From positions 1 through 64,000 of the forward strand of contig CAJNDF010000006.1 in assembly GCA_905221455.1 (NCBI GenBank): a stretch of DNA of 64,000 nucleotides, given 5' to 3'. The notes beneath the pieces were generated by a model, which did no database searches, had not been told where the DNA came from, and worked only from the letters and a program-made list of their open reading frames with translations. Below, in pieces: positions 27,054-35,817 of the stretch. Numbering within the stretch: position 1 is the first letter of the stretch; every line of letters starts with the position of its first letter. Made by a program: the position numbers and the translations under genes. The DNA comes from a bacterium. GTDB lineage: Bacteria > Bacillota > Bacilli > Lactobacillales > Streptococcaceae.

Positions 27054-27434
27054 TTATCCAATCTCTGCGATGACTTCGATTTCGACTTTGACATCACGAG
27101 GAAGACGAGCTACCTCCACAGCTGAACGAGCTGGAAATTCCTCTTTAAAGGCCGTTTGGTAAACCTCATTAAAAGGAACAAAGTCGTTCATATCGCTCAA
27201 GAAGCAAGTTGTTTTGACAACATGGTCAAAGTCTGTTCCTGCTTCTGCCAAAATAGCACCAATATTTTTCAAGACTTGTTCTGTCTGTTCTTGGATCGTT
27301 TCTCCAACGATTTCCCCAGTTTCAGGAGATAGGGGAACTTGACCACTAGCAAACAAAAGATTGCCAACGATTTTTCCTTGAACATATGGTCCGATAGCCT
27401 TTGGGGCCTTATCTGTATGAATTGTTTTTGCCAT
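27054..27434 (-). CDS. ridA: RidA family enamine/imine deaminase
   Basis: 126 residues of the YjgF/YER057c/UK114 family. The active-site Arg lies in EEFPARSAVEVARLP. It hydrolyses reactive 2-aminoacrylate-type imines from PLP enzymes. It starts 10 bp after engB and has AGGTAAAG before the ATG, so it belongs to the dfrA-whiA run. Confidence 0.92.
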   Translation of the reverse strand: MAKTIHTDKAPKAIGPYVQGKIVGNLLFASGQVPLSPETGEIVGETIQEQTEQVLKNIGAILAEAGTDFDHVVKTTCFLSDMNDFVPFNEVYQTAFKEEFPARSAVEVARLPRDVKVEIEVIAEIG

Positions 27435-27444
27435 TTTCTTTACC

Positions 27445-28038
27445 TCACAATTTTTCTAAGATTGCATCCCAGGCTTGGTCCATCCCTGCCTTGCTGACAG
27501 ATGAAAAGAGGATGAAGTCATCACTTGGGTCAAAGTTTAATTTCTTTTTGATTGCTGATTCGTGCTTGTTCCATTTACCACGAGGAATCTTGTCCGCCTT
27601 GGTCGCAACGATGATAACAGGAATCTCATAATACTTGAGAAATTCGTACATCTGGACATCATCTGCTGACGGGTCGTGACGGAGGTCAACTAGACTGACT
27701 ACTGCACGGAGATTTTCCCGAGTCGTTAGGTACTCCTCAATCATGCGCCCCCACTTTTCACGTTCCTTTTTAGAAACACGGGCATAGCCATAACCAGGCA
27801 CATCCACAAAACGCATCTTGTCATCGATATTAAAGAAGTTGAGAAGCTGGGTTTTACCAGGTTTCCCTGAAGTTCTCGCTAGATTCTTGCGGTTCAGCAT
27901 GGTGTTGATGAAGCTGGACTTACCAACATTTGAGCGCCCTGCTAGGGCAATCTCTGGCAGTTCATCCTGCGGATAGTGAGATTTATTAGCCGCACTGAGC
28001 AAGATTTCAGCATTGTGTGTATTAAGTTCCATAGTCAC
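27445..28038 (-). CDS. engB: Ribosome biogenesis GTP-binding protein EngB/YsxC
   Basis: 197-residue GTPase with G1 [10 protein letters not shown]3 DVPGYGYA and G4 TKADK. Needed for 50S subunit assembly. It starts 2 bp after clpX, so the two are coupled, an order conserved in streptococci. Confidence 0.95.
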   Translation of the reverse strand: MTMELNTHNAEILLSAANKSHYPQDELPEIALAGRSNVGKSSFINTMLNRKNLARTSGKPGKTQLLNFFNIDDKMRFVDVPGYGYARVSKKEREKWGRMIEEYLTTRENLRAVVSLVDLRHDPSADDVQMYEFLKYYEIPVIIVATKADKIPRGKWNKHESAIKKKLNFDPSDDFILFSSVSKAGMDQAWDAILEKL

Positions 28039-28040
28039 CT

Positions 28041-29273
28041 CTAGGCTGTTTCTAGGACTGGTTTATCCGTTCCATCGACAGCTTCTTTTGTGATGCGGAC
28101 CAATTTCACATTTTCCTGACTCGGTACTTCAAACATAACATCTAGCATGGTTTCTTCGATGATAGAACGAAGGCCACGCGCCCCTGTCTTCCGTTCGATC
28201 GCCTTATTGGCGATTTCTTGAAGGGCTTCGTCGTCAAATTCCAACTCGACATCATCATAAGAAAGCAAGGTTTGGTATTGTTTAACCAAGGCATTTCTTG
28301 GTTCTTTCAAGATACGAACCAAGTCATCAACAGTCAATTGCTCAAGAGCTGCAAAGACAGGCAAGCGTCCAATCAACTCTGGAATAATACCGAATTTTTG
28401 AATATCTTCCGCAATGATTTCTTGCATGTATGAGCTGTTTTCATCAATCGCTTTATTATTTTGACCAAAGCCAATAACTTTCTCACCCAGACGTTGTTTG
28501 ACAATTTCTTCAATACCATCAAAGGCACCACCCACGATGAAGAGAATGTTCTTGGTATCCACTTGAATCATCTCTTGTTGTGGATGTTTGCGTCCACCTT
28601 GAGGTGGTACGCTGGCGACCGTTCCCTCGATAATCTTGAGAAGGGCTTGTTGCACCCCTTCACCAGAAACGTCACGTGTGATCGATACATTTTCGCTCTT
28701 CTTGGCAATCTTGTCAATTTCATCCACGTAGATAATCCCACGCTCTGCACGTTCAATGTTAAAGTCAGCAGCCTGCAAGAGTTTGAGGAGGATATTTTCC
28801 ACGTCCTCACCCACATAACCAGCCTCAGTAAGAGCTGTCGCATCCGCAATGGCAAAAGGAACATTCAAACTTCTAGCAAGGGTTTGAGCAAGGAAAGTCT
28901 TCCCTGAACCAGTTGGACCAATCATCAAAATGTTTGACTTCTGCAAATCCACATCCTCTGACTCTTCACGCGTATCGTGGAAATTGATGCGTTTGTAGTG
29001 GTTGTATACTGCTACTGCCAAGGCACGTTTGGCACGATCTTGACCGATTACATAGTGGTTCAAGATATGAAGGAGTTCAATTGGTTTTGGAACTTCTGAC
29101 AAGTCTGCCAAGACTTCCTCAGCCAACTCCTCACGAATGATTTCCTGGGCTAACTCCACACATTCATTACAGATAAAAGCGTTGTTACCAGCGATTATTT
29201 TTTGTACTTCTTCTTGGCTTTTGCCACAAAATGAGCAATAAACCATCATATCATTTTTCCTATTTGTAGGCAT
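28041..29273 (-). CDS. clpX: ATP-dependent Clp protease ATP-binding subunit ClpX
   Basis: 410 residues. The N-terminal zinc-binding domain has CSFCGKS and CNEC; the AAA+ core has Walker A GPTGSGKT and Walker [11 protein letters not shown], followed by [12 protein letters not shown] pore residues and an [10 protein letters not shown] sensor segment. It unfolds substrates for ClpP. It lies in the dfrA-clpX-engB operon, with a small membrane protein gene between dfrA and clpX. Confidence 0.96.
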   Translation of the reverse strand: MPTNRKNDMMVYCSFCGKSQEEVQKIIAGNNAFICNECVELAQEIIREELAEEVLADLSEVPKPIELLHILNHYVIGQDRAKRALAVAVYNHYKRINFHDTREESEDVDLQKSNILMIGPTGSGKTFLAQTLARSLNVPFAIADATALTEAGYVGEDVENILLKLLQAADFNIERAERGIIYVDEIDKIAKKSENVSITRDVSGEGVQQALLKIIEGTVASVPPQGGRKHPQQEMIQVDTKNILFIVGGAFDGIEEIVKQRLGEKVIGFGQNNKAIDENSSYMQEIIAEDIQKFGIIPELIGRLPVFAALEQLTVDDLVRILKEPRNALVKQYQTLLSYDDVELEFDDEALQEIANKAIERKTGARGLRSIIEETMLDVMFEVPSQENVKLVRITKEAVDGTDKPVLETA

Positions 29274-29309
29274 GATTTCCTTCCGTTCTATTCTATACTG
29301 TCATTCTAT

Positions 29310-29480
29310 CTAAAATAAGGTCATGTAAAAGGCATGAACACTATTGACCAAATTGGTAAAGGCATTTAACCAGAGCAGGACAGAGAGTCCATAGCGCTTT
29401 TTACGAAAAGCCTGTGCTCCAGCAAGCAAGCAGACCAAACACAGCATGGCTGTAAAAAAACCAAATATACTACGTTCCAT
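29310..29480 (-). CDS. Small membrane protein, 56 residues, between dfrA and clpX
   Basis: The start codon overlaps the dfrA stop (TAATG), a sign of translational coupling. Two hydrophobic segments (about residues 5-23 and 32-50) are separated by FRKKRYG. It ends 37 bp before clpX. Function unknown; I recall a short hypothetical gene at the same place in pneumococci, but no role. Confidence 0.7.
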   Translation of the reverse strand: MERSIFGFFTAMLCLVCLLAGAQAFRKKRYGLSVLLWLNAFTNLVNSVHAFYMTLF

Positions 29481-29986
29481 TAGACTTCCTTTCTCTTGCG
29501 GTATTGGATGGTAAAATCATAAGGATTTTTCTCATCTTTGTCGTAGGATTTGCTTGAAACAGTCTCAAAAAGAGACAAATCAAACTCCTCAGGGAAATAG
29601 GTATCTCCCTCCACCCGAGCATGAATGTGAGTCACAATCACTTCGTCAAGGTAAGGTTCAAAAGCCTGAAAAATTTGCTTTCCACCGAGAATATAAAGAT
29701 TCTTATCTTGATCCTGATACCAGTCGAGAACAGACTGGATATCGTAAAAAGTAACAACCCCGTCTATCTTTTCTTCAGAATTACGCGTCAAAATCAAGGT
29801 CTCCCTTTTTGGAAGCAAGCGACGCCCTATTCCATCAAAGGTCACACGCCCCATCAAGATAGCATGATTCAGAGTTGTTTCTTTGAAGTGTTGCAGTTCT
29901 GCTGGCAAATACCAAGGCAGACGATTGTCCTTACCAATCACACCCTCTTCATCCTGGGCCCAAATAGCTACGATTTTCTTAGTCAT
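29480..29986 (-). CDS. dfrA: Dihydrofolate reductase, trimethoprim-resistance-type residues
   Basis: 168 residues; reduces dihydrofolate to tetrahydrofolate with NADPH and is the target of trimethoprim. [16 protein letters not shown] holds the Met20-type loop and substrate-binding residues, and ILGGKQIF binds NADPH. Leu is at residue 100 (codon CTC at 29687-29689) and Phe at 135. Pneumococcal wild type has Ile100 and Leu135 as I recall. It heads the operon to clpX and whiA, and its stop overlaps the next start. Confidence 0.94.
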   Translation of the reverse strand: MTKKIVAIWAQDEEGVIGKDNRLPWYLPAELQHFKETTLNHAILMGRVTFDGIGRRLLPKRETLILTRNSEEKIDGVVTFYDIQSVLDWYQDQDKNLYILGGKQIFQAFEPYLDEVIVTHIHARVEGDTYFPEEFDLSLFETVSSKSYDKDEKNPYDFTIQYRKRKEV

Positions 29987-30065
29987 GCTTCCATCCTTTT
30001 CACTGATAGTACTATTTTATCAAAAAACTCAAAAAAAGACTGGTTTGGAATAGCTTACAGAATAG

Positions 30066-30098
30066 AAAAAATCTGTAAGAGGCATCCTACAGATTTTT
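30066..30098. terminator. Bidirectional terminator between dpr and dfrA
   Basis: AAAAATCTGTA/TACAGATTTTT stem with T runs on both sides. Confidence 0.85.
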
Positions 30099-30116
30099 AT
30101 ATGATTATTCTATTTC

Positions 30117-30635
30117 TTACAAACCAGGTGCTTGTCCAAGTTCTGCCGCAAGCATCCAGATTGTTTTATCAGTTTCAGTCTTAGCGTCTGAGAAGATACC
30201 GTTTGTTACATCGTCACCTTCTTCATCAGTAACATCCAAACCTTTTTGGAAAAGTTCTGACAAGTAACGGAAGATAGCAAGGACACGCTCCAAGCTTTCT
30301 TCAACATTACGGTATTCACCAGCTTCTTCTTCAATTTCACTGTTTTGAAGGAATTCTGTCAAAGTTGAGAATGGGCTACCTCCAAGTGTAATCAAGCGTT
30401 CGCTGATTTCATCCAATTGACCATCAAGAGCATCCATGTACTCATCCATTTTTGGATGCCACACAAGGAAACCACGACCACGCATGTACCAGTGTACTTG
30501 GTGCAAAGCAACGTGAGCTACATACAAATCAGCAACAGCTTGGTTCAAGACTTCCTTTGTTTTTGCCAATGCTACTGGAGCTACTTTTGTCAATGATGTT
30601 ACGTCTTTTACTGCTTCTTTTTTCAATTCTACCAT
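30117..30635 (-). CDS. dpr: Dps-like peroxide resistance protein Dpr
   Basis: 172 residues, ferritin-like. The ferroxidase-site signature [22 protein letters not shown] is visible across about residues 44-66. It forms dodecamers that oxidise and store iron, which protects peroxide-producing streptococci. The ATG at 30635 has GAGG at 8 nt; an upstream ATG at 30653 lacks a site. It has its own promoter and terminator. Confidence 0.95.
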   Translation of the reverse strand: MVELKKEAVKDVTSLTKVAPVALAKTKEVLNQAVADLYVAHVALHQVHWYMRGRGFLVWHPKMDEYMDALDGQLDEISERLITLGGSPFSTLTEFLQNSEIEEEAGEYRNVEESLERVLAIFRYLSELFQKGLDVTDEEGDDVTNGIFSDAKTETDKTIWMLAAELGQAPGL

Positions 30636-30690
30636 TTCTTTTACCTCATTCATTATTTTTTTGTAACCACTTCTTACTGATTACTCCCTT

Positions 30691-30719
30691 AGTATACTAC
30701 TATGGAAAACCAATAGCAA
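30691..30719 (-). promoter_or_regulatory. Promoter of dpr
   Basis: TTGCTA (30714-30719), 17-bp spacer, TATACT (30691-30696). Confidence 0.7.
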
Positions 30720-30825
30720 GAAAAGTGTACTATCTGAGAAAAGTTGCAATAGACTGATAATTTAAGAATTTTTTAGAATAAAACACAGTCCCCTTCCACC
30801 TCTCGTAACTGCGACAAAACTAAAG

Positions 30826-30860
30826 AAAAAGAGGATGCAATTTTATTGCACACTCCTTTC
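30826..30860 (-). terminator. Probable terminator of lytC
   Basis: TGCAAT and ATTGCA (30836-30841 and 30845-30850) with outer imperfect GGA/TCC pairing, followed on the minus strand by CTTTTTC. Confidence 0.55.
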
Positions 30861-30873
30861 TCAAACCTATATC

Positions 30874-32355
30874 TTAATACCAGACGCTGACATCAACACG
30901 ACCACGAATTCCTTTTAGGTATTCAGACGAAGTATATTGCCATCCTTTTTCACCTGAATAGTGAGGATTTGTCCAATCAAGCGCATCCGTATAGGCTGCT
31001 ACCCAGTTAACATGTTGCAAAATATCTGGATGATTCAAACGAGTTTGCAAAAGTTGACGGTAGCTATAAACATTCACATTTTGATAACCAGCCTGCTTCA
31101 TCGTGTCCATGTACTTGTTGATGATCTTAACCCAAGTACCTGTATCACTTGGAGCTCTCTTGCTCTTATTGACATATTCCCAGTTCTCAACATCGTAGTA
31201 GATAGGGTAAGACAAATTCATATTGTATTTTTTCAAGAGTTCAATGGTCTGATTAGCATCATTCTCAGCATCAGTCTCATTTTCAGCATAAGTATAGAGA
31301 TAGACGCCATAAGGAATTCCAAGACGGTTTAACTCCTTGATATTATGAGCCAATTCCTTGTCCTCAGTTCCACTATAACCCAAACGAACAATAACTCCAT
31401 CTACTCCATTATCGTCGATGACTTTTTTCCAGTCACTGATACGACCATTGTGCTCACTGACATCGATGACCTTTTTAACTTGATCAGTCCCAACTTGTTC
31501 TTCACGATGGTTAAAGAAATAACGTCTACCATTTCGATGAACCCAGCCAACATTCAAGTCTTTCTTTTCTTTTAACTCACCTGAGTCAGAAAAAATATAG
31601 CGAGCATCATTCATGACTAATTCACCAGTCGCCATAGCACCACTTCCTGTCAAATAGTAGTTACCCTGCCACTCATCTTTAGCCATGTAACCCCACTTCT
31701 TGAAATAGTACCACTTGCCATCTACCTTTTGCCACTCTTGATTAGCATAAGAGCCATCCGACTTGAGATAGAAGTAAGACGAATAGGTTGGATCATAGAG
31801 CCATTCATTTTGCATCATAGCACCTTGACCATTTAGGAAATAACTTCCCTGCCACTGACTTTTAGCCATATAGCCCCACTTCTTGAAATAGTACCATTTA
31901 CCTCCAACAGAGTGCCATTCTTGATTAGCATAAGAGCCATCAGACTTGAGATAAAACCAACTCTTGTAATTATTGTCATAGACCCACTCGTTTTGAGCCA
32001 TATAACCACCTGATTTTAGGTAGTAATTGCCCTGCCACTCATTTTGAGCATAACGACCGTCTGACTTAATATAAAACCACGCCTTATAGTAGTTATCAAA
32101 AATCCATTCACTCTTTGCTTTGGAACCATCAGCCTTTACATAATAATCCCCCTCCCAGTGGGCAGAAGCAGTGGTCTTTACACCTGCACTCGTTTGAGTT
32201 TTATTAGAAGACTGATTTTGCTCTGAACTACTTGAAACTGTCCTTGTATCCTGCGAAGTTTTTGCTACTTCAGTTTCATTTGCAGCGACATGACTAGTTG
32301 CCAATCCTAGTAAGCAGATACTTGCTAATCCAATTTTTCCAATCTTTGTTTTCAA
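30874..32355 (-). CDS. lytC: Choline-binding 1,4-beta-N-acetylmuramidase LytC
   Basis: 493 residues. A Sec signal peptide (KTKIGKIG to SHVAAN) is followed by about 11 aromatic choline-binding repeats of the WYYFKKWGYMAKSQW type (residues about 60-280) that hold the enzyme on teichoic acid. The C-terminal GH25 lysozyme domain has the catalytic Asp in VIDVSEHNG and an acidic pair in YYDVENWE. I choose a TTG start at 32355 because AGGAGAGG lies 5-7 nt upstream and the longer start at 32388 is inside the tpiA terminator. Length is close to pneumococcal LytC. Confidence 0.92.
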   Translation of the reverse strand: MKTKIGKIGLASICLLGLATSHVAANETEVAKTSQDTRTVSSSSEQNQSSNKTQTSAGVKTTASAHWEGDYYVKADGSKAKSEWIFDNYYKAWFYIKSDGRYAQNEWQGNYYLKSGGYMAQNEWVYDNNYKSWFYLKSDGSYANQEWHSVGGKWYYFKKWGYMAKSQWQGSYFLNGQGAMMQNEWLYDPTYSSYFYLKSDGSYANQEWQKVDGKWYYFKKWGYMAKDEWQGNYYLTGSGAMATGELVMNDARYIFSDSGELKEKKDLNVGWVHRNGRRYFFNHREEQVGTDQVKKVIDVSEHNGRISDWKKVIDDNGVDGVIVRLGYSGTEDKELAHNIKELNRLGIPYGVYLYTYAENETDAENDANQTIELLKKYNMNLSYPIYYDVENWEYVNKSKRAPSDTGTWVKIINKYMDTMKQAGYQNVNVYSYRQLLQTRLNHPDILQHVNWVAAYTDALDWTNPHYSGEKGWQYTSSEYLKGIRGRVDVSVWY

Positions 32356-32370
32356 TCTTTCCTCTCCTAT

Positions 32371-32403
32371 AAAAAATGGAACAGACATCTGAATGCTGTT
32401 CCA
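32371..32403 (-). terminator. Terminator of tpiA, directly before lytC
   Basis: TGGAACAG/CTGTTCCA stem followed by TTTTTT on the minus strand. It lies 16 bp before the lytC start, so lytC depends on read-through or on a promoter not seen here. Confidence 0.85.
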
Positions 32404-32421
32404 CCTAGCTTTTGCTACTGA

Positions 32422-33180
32422 TTATTTTACAAAGTCAAGCAAAGCCAAGAAGCTTTCTGCTTCAAGTGACGCACCACCTACAAGGGCACCGTCAACGTCT
32501 GGGCAAGCCATGTATGAAGCAACGTTTTCAGGTTTAACAGAACCACCGTATTGAACACGAACTTTGTCTGCAACTTCTTGACCGAAGTCAGCAGCTACAA
32601 CGTCACGAACAACTTTACACATTTTTTGTGCATCGTCTTGTGAAGCTGATTTACCAGTACCGATAGCCCAGATTGGCTCGTAAGCAATAACTGATGCAGC
32701 AACTTGTTCAGCTGTCAATCCAGCCAAAGCAGCAGATACTTGAGCACCTACAAATTCAGCTGCTTTACCAGCTTCGTAAGTTTCAAGTGACTCACCACAA
32801 CAGATGATTGGAAGCATACCGTTCGCAAAGATTGCTTTTGCTTTTTTGTTGATATCTTCGTCAGTTTCATGGAAGTAGTCACGGCGTTCTGAGTGACCGA
32901 TAACAACGTAGTCAGTACCGATTTCTTTCAAAACTTGTGGGCTAGTTTCACCAGTGAAAGCACCTGCATTTTCAAAGTAGCAGTTTTGAGCAGCAACTTT
33001 AAGGTTTGAACCTTTTGCAGCAGCAAGAACAGCTGTCAAATCAAGAGCTGGAGCAGCGATACCTGCTTCAACAAGATCTGATGAAGGAAGTTTTGATGCA
33101 ACTGCTTCAACAAATGCTTTAGCTTCTTCTGGATTTTTGTTCATTTTCCAGTTACCAGCGATAAATGGTTTACGTGACAT
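32422..33180 (-). CDS. tpiA: Triosephosphate isomerase
   Basis: 252 residues, glycolysis. Substrate Lys in AGNWKMNK, the catalytic His in VIGHSERRD, the catalytic Glu in [11 protein letters not shown], and the phosphate loop GGSVKPEN. The ATG at 33180 has AGAGG at 8 nt; seven upstream in-frame codons are not used. Codon use is strongly biased, as for a highly expressed gene. Confidence 0.97.
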   Translation of the reverse strand: MSRKPFIAGNWKMNKNPEEAKAFVEAVASKLPSSDLVEAGIAAPALDLTAVLAAAKGSNLKVAAQNCYFENAGAFTGETSPQVLKEIGTDYVVIGHSERRDYFHETDEDINKKAKAIFANGMLPIICCGESLETYEAGKAAEFVGAQVSAALAGLTAEQVAASVIAYEPIWAIGTGKSASQDDAQKMCKVVRDVVAADFGQEVADKVRVQYGGSVKPENVASYMACPDVDGALVGGASLEAESFLALLDFVK

Positions 33181-33277
33181 TTCACATACCTCTTTTTTCA
33201 ATTTATTTTCTACTTATTTTATCACAATTATACACAGCTTGCAAATCTTACTCGGATTTCAAGCCTGCTTACATGGA

Positions 33278-33955
33278 TTAATCCTTCCAGAGATCCATGG
33301 CATTTCGGAAATCCGCAGATACCTGTGTCAACTGAGGATTGCTGGCTTCTCTCTCTGCCCGCTTAGCCTCAATTTGAGCCACACTTTTGATACCTTCATG
33401 GCGCCAATTTCTCAAAATGGCCTGAATGTACTTCCAGTTTGCTTTTCCATTTAAAACAGCTTCACGAAGAGCCTCCTTAATCAAGTCAGTACTAGTCCCA
33501 TCTTCTTTTAGAGTCTTGGTCAAATCCTCAATCTCAAAAGGCGTCAACAAGCGACCCAACTCCTGTTGGAAGGTTTCTACCAAATCCTTGAGCTGGTTTT
33601 GAGGTGTCAACTGGTCTGAACTCGATGCACTAGCTCCAAGCAAGTCATCCAAGCGTTCCAAGGCCAAACTAGCATCAAAAAGCAATTCAATTTCGCCATT
33701 TAATTCGATAGTACGGTATTGAAGCAATCCCCTTTCCGTCAGATTGGAAATAGACTGGTTGACATCTGAAATTTCCTTGCCAATCCTTTCAGCAATCTGG
33801 CTTGGCGACATTTCTTCCAAACCTGTCGTATTTTGCAAATAGAAAAATTGCCAGACCAGAAAATCGTCGCTGGAAGGAAAGAGTTCCTTAAAATGCAAGA
33901 GCAGGGCACTCGGTAAAACCAAGTTCCCTGATTTAAAAGCGTCTAAATATGTCAT
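33278..33955 (-). CDS. dnaD: DnaD-like replication initiation protein
   Basis: 225 residues. The N-terminal winged-helix domain (MSPSQIAERIGKEISDVNQSI) is followed by a DnaD C-terminal domain with LTPFEIEDL and WKYIQAILRNW, close to the YxxxIxxxW motif of the family. DnaD helps DnaB load the replicative helicase at oriC and restart sites in low-GC Gram-positives. It starts 8 bp after metA. Confidence 0.88.
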   Translation of the reverse strand: MTYLDAFKSGNLVLPSALLLHFKELFPSSDDFLVWQFFYLQNTTGLEEMSPSQIAERIGKEISDVNQSISNLTERGLLQYRTIELNGEIELLFDASLALERLDDLLGASASSSDQLTPQNQLKDLVETFQQELGRLLTPFEIEDLTKTLKEDGTSTDLIKEALREAVLNGKANWKYIQAILRNWRHEGIKSVAQIEAKRAEREASNPQLTQVSADFRNAMDLWKD

Positions 33956-33963
33956 AATTCCTC

Positions 33964-34908
33964 TTATAAATACCCATATGCAGATGCATCATCTTCTATC
34001 TTTCTCCAGTCAAAAGGTGTTTCCTGATAGACCGCATAATTCACCCAGTTACTGAAAAAGAGGGCTGCAGATGAAGACCAACAAAGACAAGGTGTCTGGT
34101 TGACATCATCATCCTTAAAGTAATTTTCTGGAATATGAGGATCCAACCCTGCGTCACGATCTCGGAAATACTCTTTTGCCAAGGTATCACGGTCATACTC
34201 CAAATGCCCAAAACTATAAATTTCTCGTAAATCACGACTGGCCAAAATCGAAACCCCAACCTGTGGCCCTTCTGATAAAATCTCAAGATTGGTTTTGTTT
34301 AAGACCTCTTCCTTAGAAATCTCCGTGTGCCGTGAATGAGGGGATACATAACTATCATCAAAACCTCTAAAGAGAAGGTGCCCTTCTTTTAAGGTATCCT
34401 GAGGATAAATACCTGATAACTTACTATCCATCTGGTATTTTTCTACCCCATAGCGGAGATAAAGCCCAGCCTGAGCCCCCCAACAGATATGAAGGGTCGA
34501 ATAGACATGGGTCTTGGACCACTCAAGTACCTGACTGAATTCCTCCCAATAGTCCACTTCCTCAAATGGTAAATGCTCAACTGGAGCCCCTGTGATAATC
34601 ATCCCATCAAAATACTCATCCTTAACCTCTGGAAAAGTTTTGTAGAAGGTCTCCATGTGTTCTGAACGAGTTGTCTTAGAACGATGGCTCTCCATATAGA
34701 GAAAATCAATATCCAGTTGTAGGGGTGTATTGGCCAAATGGCGTAATAACTGAGTCTCTGTGACCATTTTTTGTGGCATAAGATTTAAGATTAAAATCTT
34801 CAAGGGACGGATATCTTGGTGGGCAGCACGTTGATCATCCATGACAAAGATATTCTCTGTCCTTAAAATCTCAACAGCTGGTAATTTTTTATCAATTCGA
34901 ATCGGCAT
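33964..34908 (-). CDS. metA: Homoserine O-acyltransferase
   Basis: 314 residues, class I glutamine-amidotransferase-like fold. It activates homoserine by acyl transfer from acetyl- or succinyl-CoA in methionine synthesis. The catalytic Cys lies in [11 protein letters not shown], and [15 protein letters not shown] carries the His and Glu. Acyl donor cannot be settled here. The promoter carries a MetR-type box. dnaD follows at 8 bp. Confidence 0.94.
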   Translation of the reverse strand: MPIRIDKKLPAVEILRTENIFVMDDQRAAHQDIRPLKILILNLMPQKMVTETQLLRHLANTPLQLDIDFLYMESHRSKTTRSEHMETFYKTFPEVKDEYFDGMIITGAPVEHLPFEEVDYWEEFSQVLEWSKTHVYSTLHICWGAQAGLYLRYGVEKYQMDSKLSGIYPQDTLKEGHLLFRGFDDSYVSPHSRHTEISKEEVLNKTNLEILSEGPQVGVSILASRDLREIYSFGHLEYDRDTLAKEYFRDRDAGLDPHIPENYFKDDDVNQTPCLCWSSSAALFFSNWVNYAVYQETPFDWRKIEDDASAYGYL

Positions 34909-34983
34909 AACCCTCTCCTAACTGTACTCTTTCAGGAATCATTGCATGTGTTTGAAGTCAAATCTCAAACACTTAGTCCTTTT

Positions 34984-35017
34984 ATTATACTGCAAGAAGA
35001 TATAGTTTTCAATTATA
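34984..35017 (-). promoter_or_regulatory. metA promoter with overlapping MetR/MtaR-type box
   Basis: TTGAAA (35007-35012), 17-bp spacer, TATAAT (34984-34989). The -35 lies inside TATAGTTTTCAATTATA (35001-35017), close to the TATAGTTTnAAACTATA palindrome of streptococcal methionine LysR-type regulators. Confidence 0.6.
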
Positions 35018-35064
35018 GTTTTTCTCTAACTAGCTATAGTCTATTTTTATATCCTAATGTAGAG

Positions 35065-35088
35065 AAAACAGCCCTAAGGACTGTTTTT
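35065..35088 (-). terminator. Terminator of apt
   Basis: AAAACAGTCC/GGGCTGTTTT hairpin (minus strand), directly after the apt stop. Confidence 0.75.
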
Positions 35089-35090
35089 CA

Positions 35091-35603
35091 TTAATAATGC
35101 ATAAGAACCTTGTAATCGTAGTCACCGATTTTTTCACGGCCGTTCAATTCATCCAATTCAACAAGGAAGGCACAACCTGCCACAACACCACCAAGTTTTT
35201 CAATCATCTCGATGGTTGCCTTAACAGTTCCACCTGTCGCCAAGAGGTCGTCCACGATAAGAACACGTTGACCTGGCTTGATGGCATCCGCGTGCATAGT
35301 CAAGGTATCAACACCGTATTCTTTTTCATAGTCAGCAGAAATGACTTCACGTGGCAATTTACCTGGCTTACGAACAGGGGCAAAACCAATTCCCAACTCA
35401 AAAGCAACTGGACAACCCACGATAAATCCACGCGCTTCAGGTCCCACGATCATGTCAATTTTCTTGTCAGTAGCATACTGAACGATTTCACGAACAGCAT
35501 AGCTATAAGCATTCCCATCAGCCATCAAAGGACTGATATCACGGAAGGTGATGCCTTCCTTAGGATAATTTTCAATTGTTGCAATATAATCTTTTAAATT
35601 CAT
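35091..35603 (-). CDS. apt: Adenine phosphoribosyltransferase
   Basis: 170 residues. Salvages adenine to AMP with PRPP. The PRPP-binding motif is [13 protein letters not shown], and PEARGFIVG is the family's conserved loop. Standard length. It has terminators on both sides and is probably monocistronic. Upstream of it lies the giant adhesin gene on the same strand. Confidence 0.96.
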   Translation of the reverse strand: MNLKDYIATIENYPKEGITFRDISPLMADGNAYSYAVREIVQYATDKKIDMIVGPEARGFIVGCPVAFELGIGFAPVRKPGKLPREVISADYEKEYGVDTLTMHADAIKPGQRVLIVDDLLATGGTVKATIEMIEKLGGVVAGCAFLVELDELNGREKIGDYDYKVLMHY

Positions 35604-35738
35604 CTTTTTCTTTCTTTCAAAGTTTTTACTCTCTATTATACCATATTTTCTCCGAAATATGAAAGTATAATCATTATTTACTCTCTAAGAGTCTGATCTC
35701 GCTGTTCAGTCTATCTCCCTCTCCTAGCCAGAATGACC

Positions 35739-35773
35739 AAAAAGCTGATAAATCATTCGATTCATCAGCTTTA
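35739..35773 (-). terminator. Terminator of the giant adhesin gene
   Basis: AAAGCTGAT/ATCAGCTTT stem with T run on the minus strand. Confidence 0.8.
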
Positions 35774-35817
35774 AGGATAATCTGTTCATTGCAAACAAAT
35801 CATATCAATTAGAAAGA

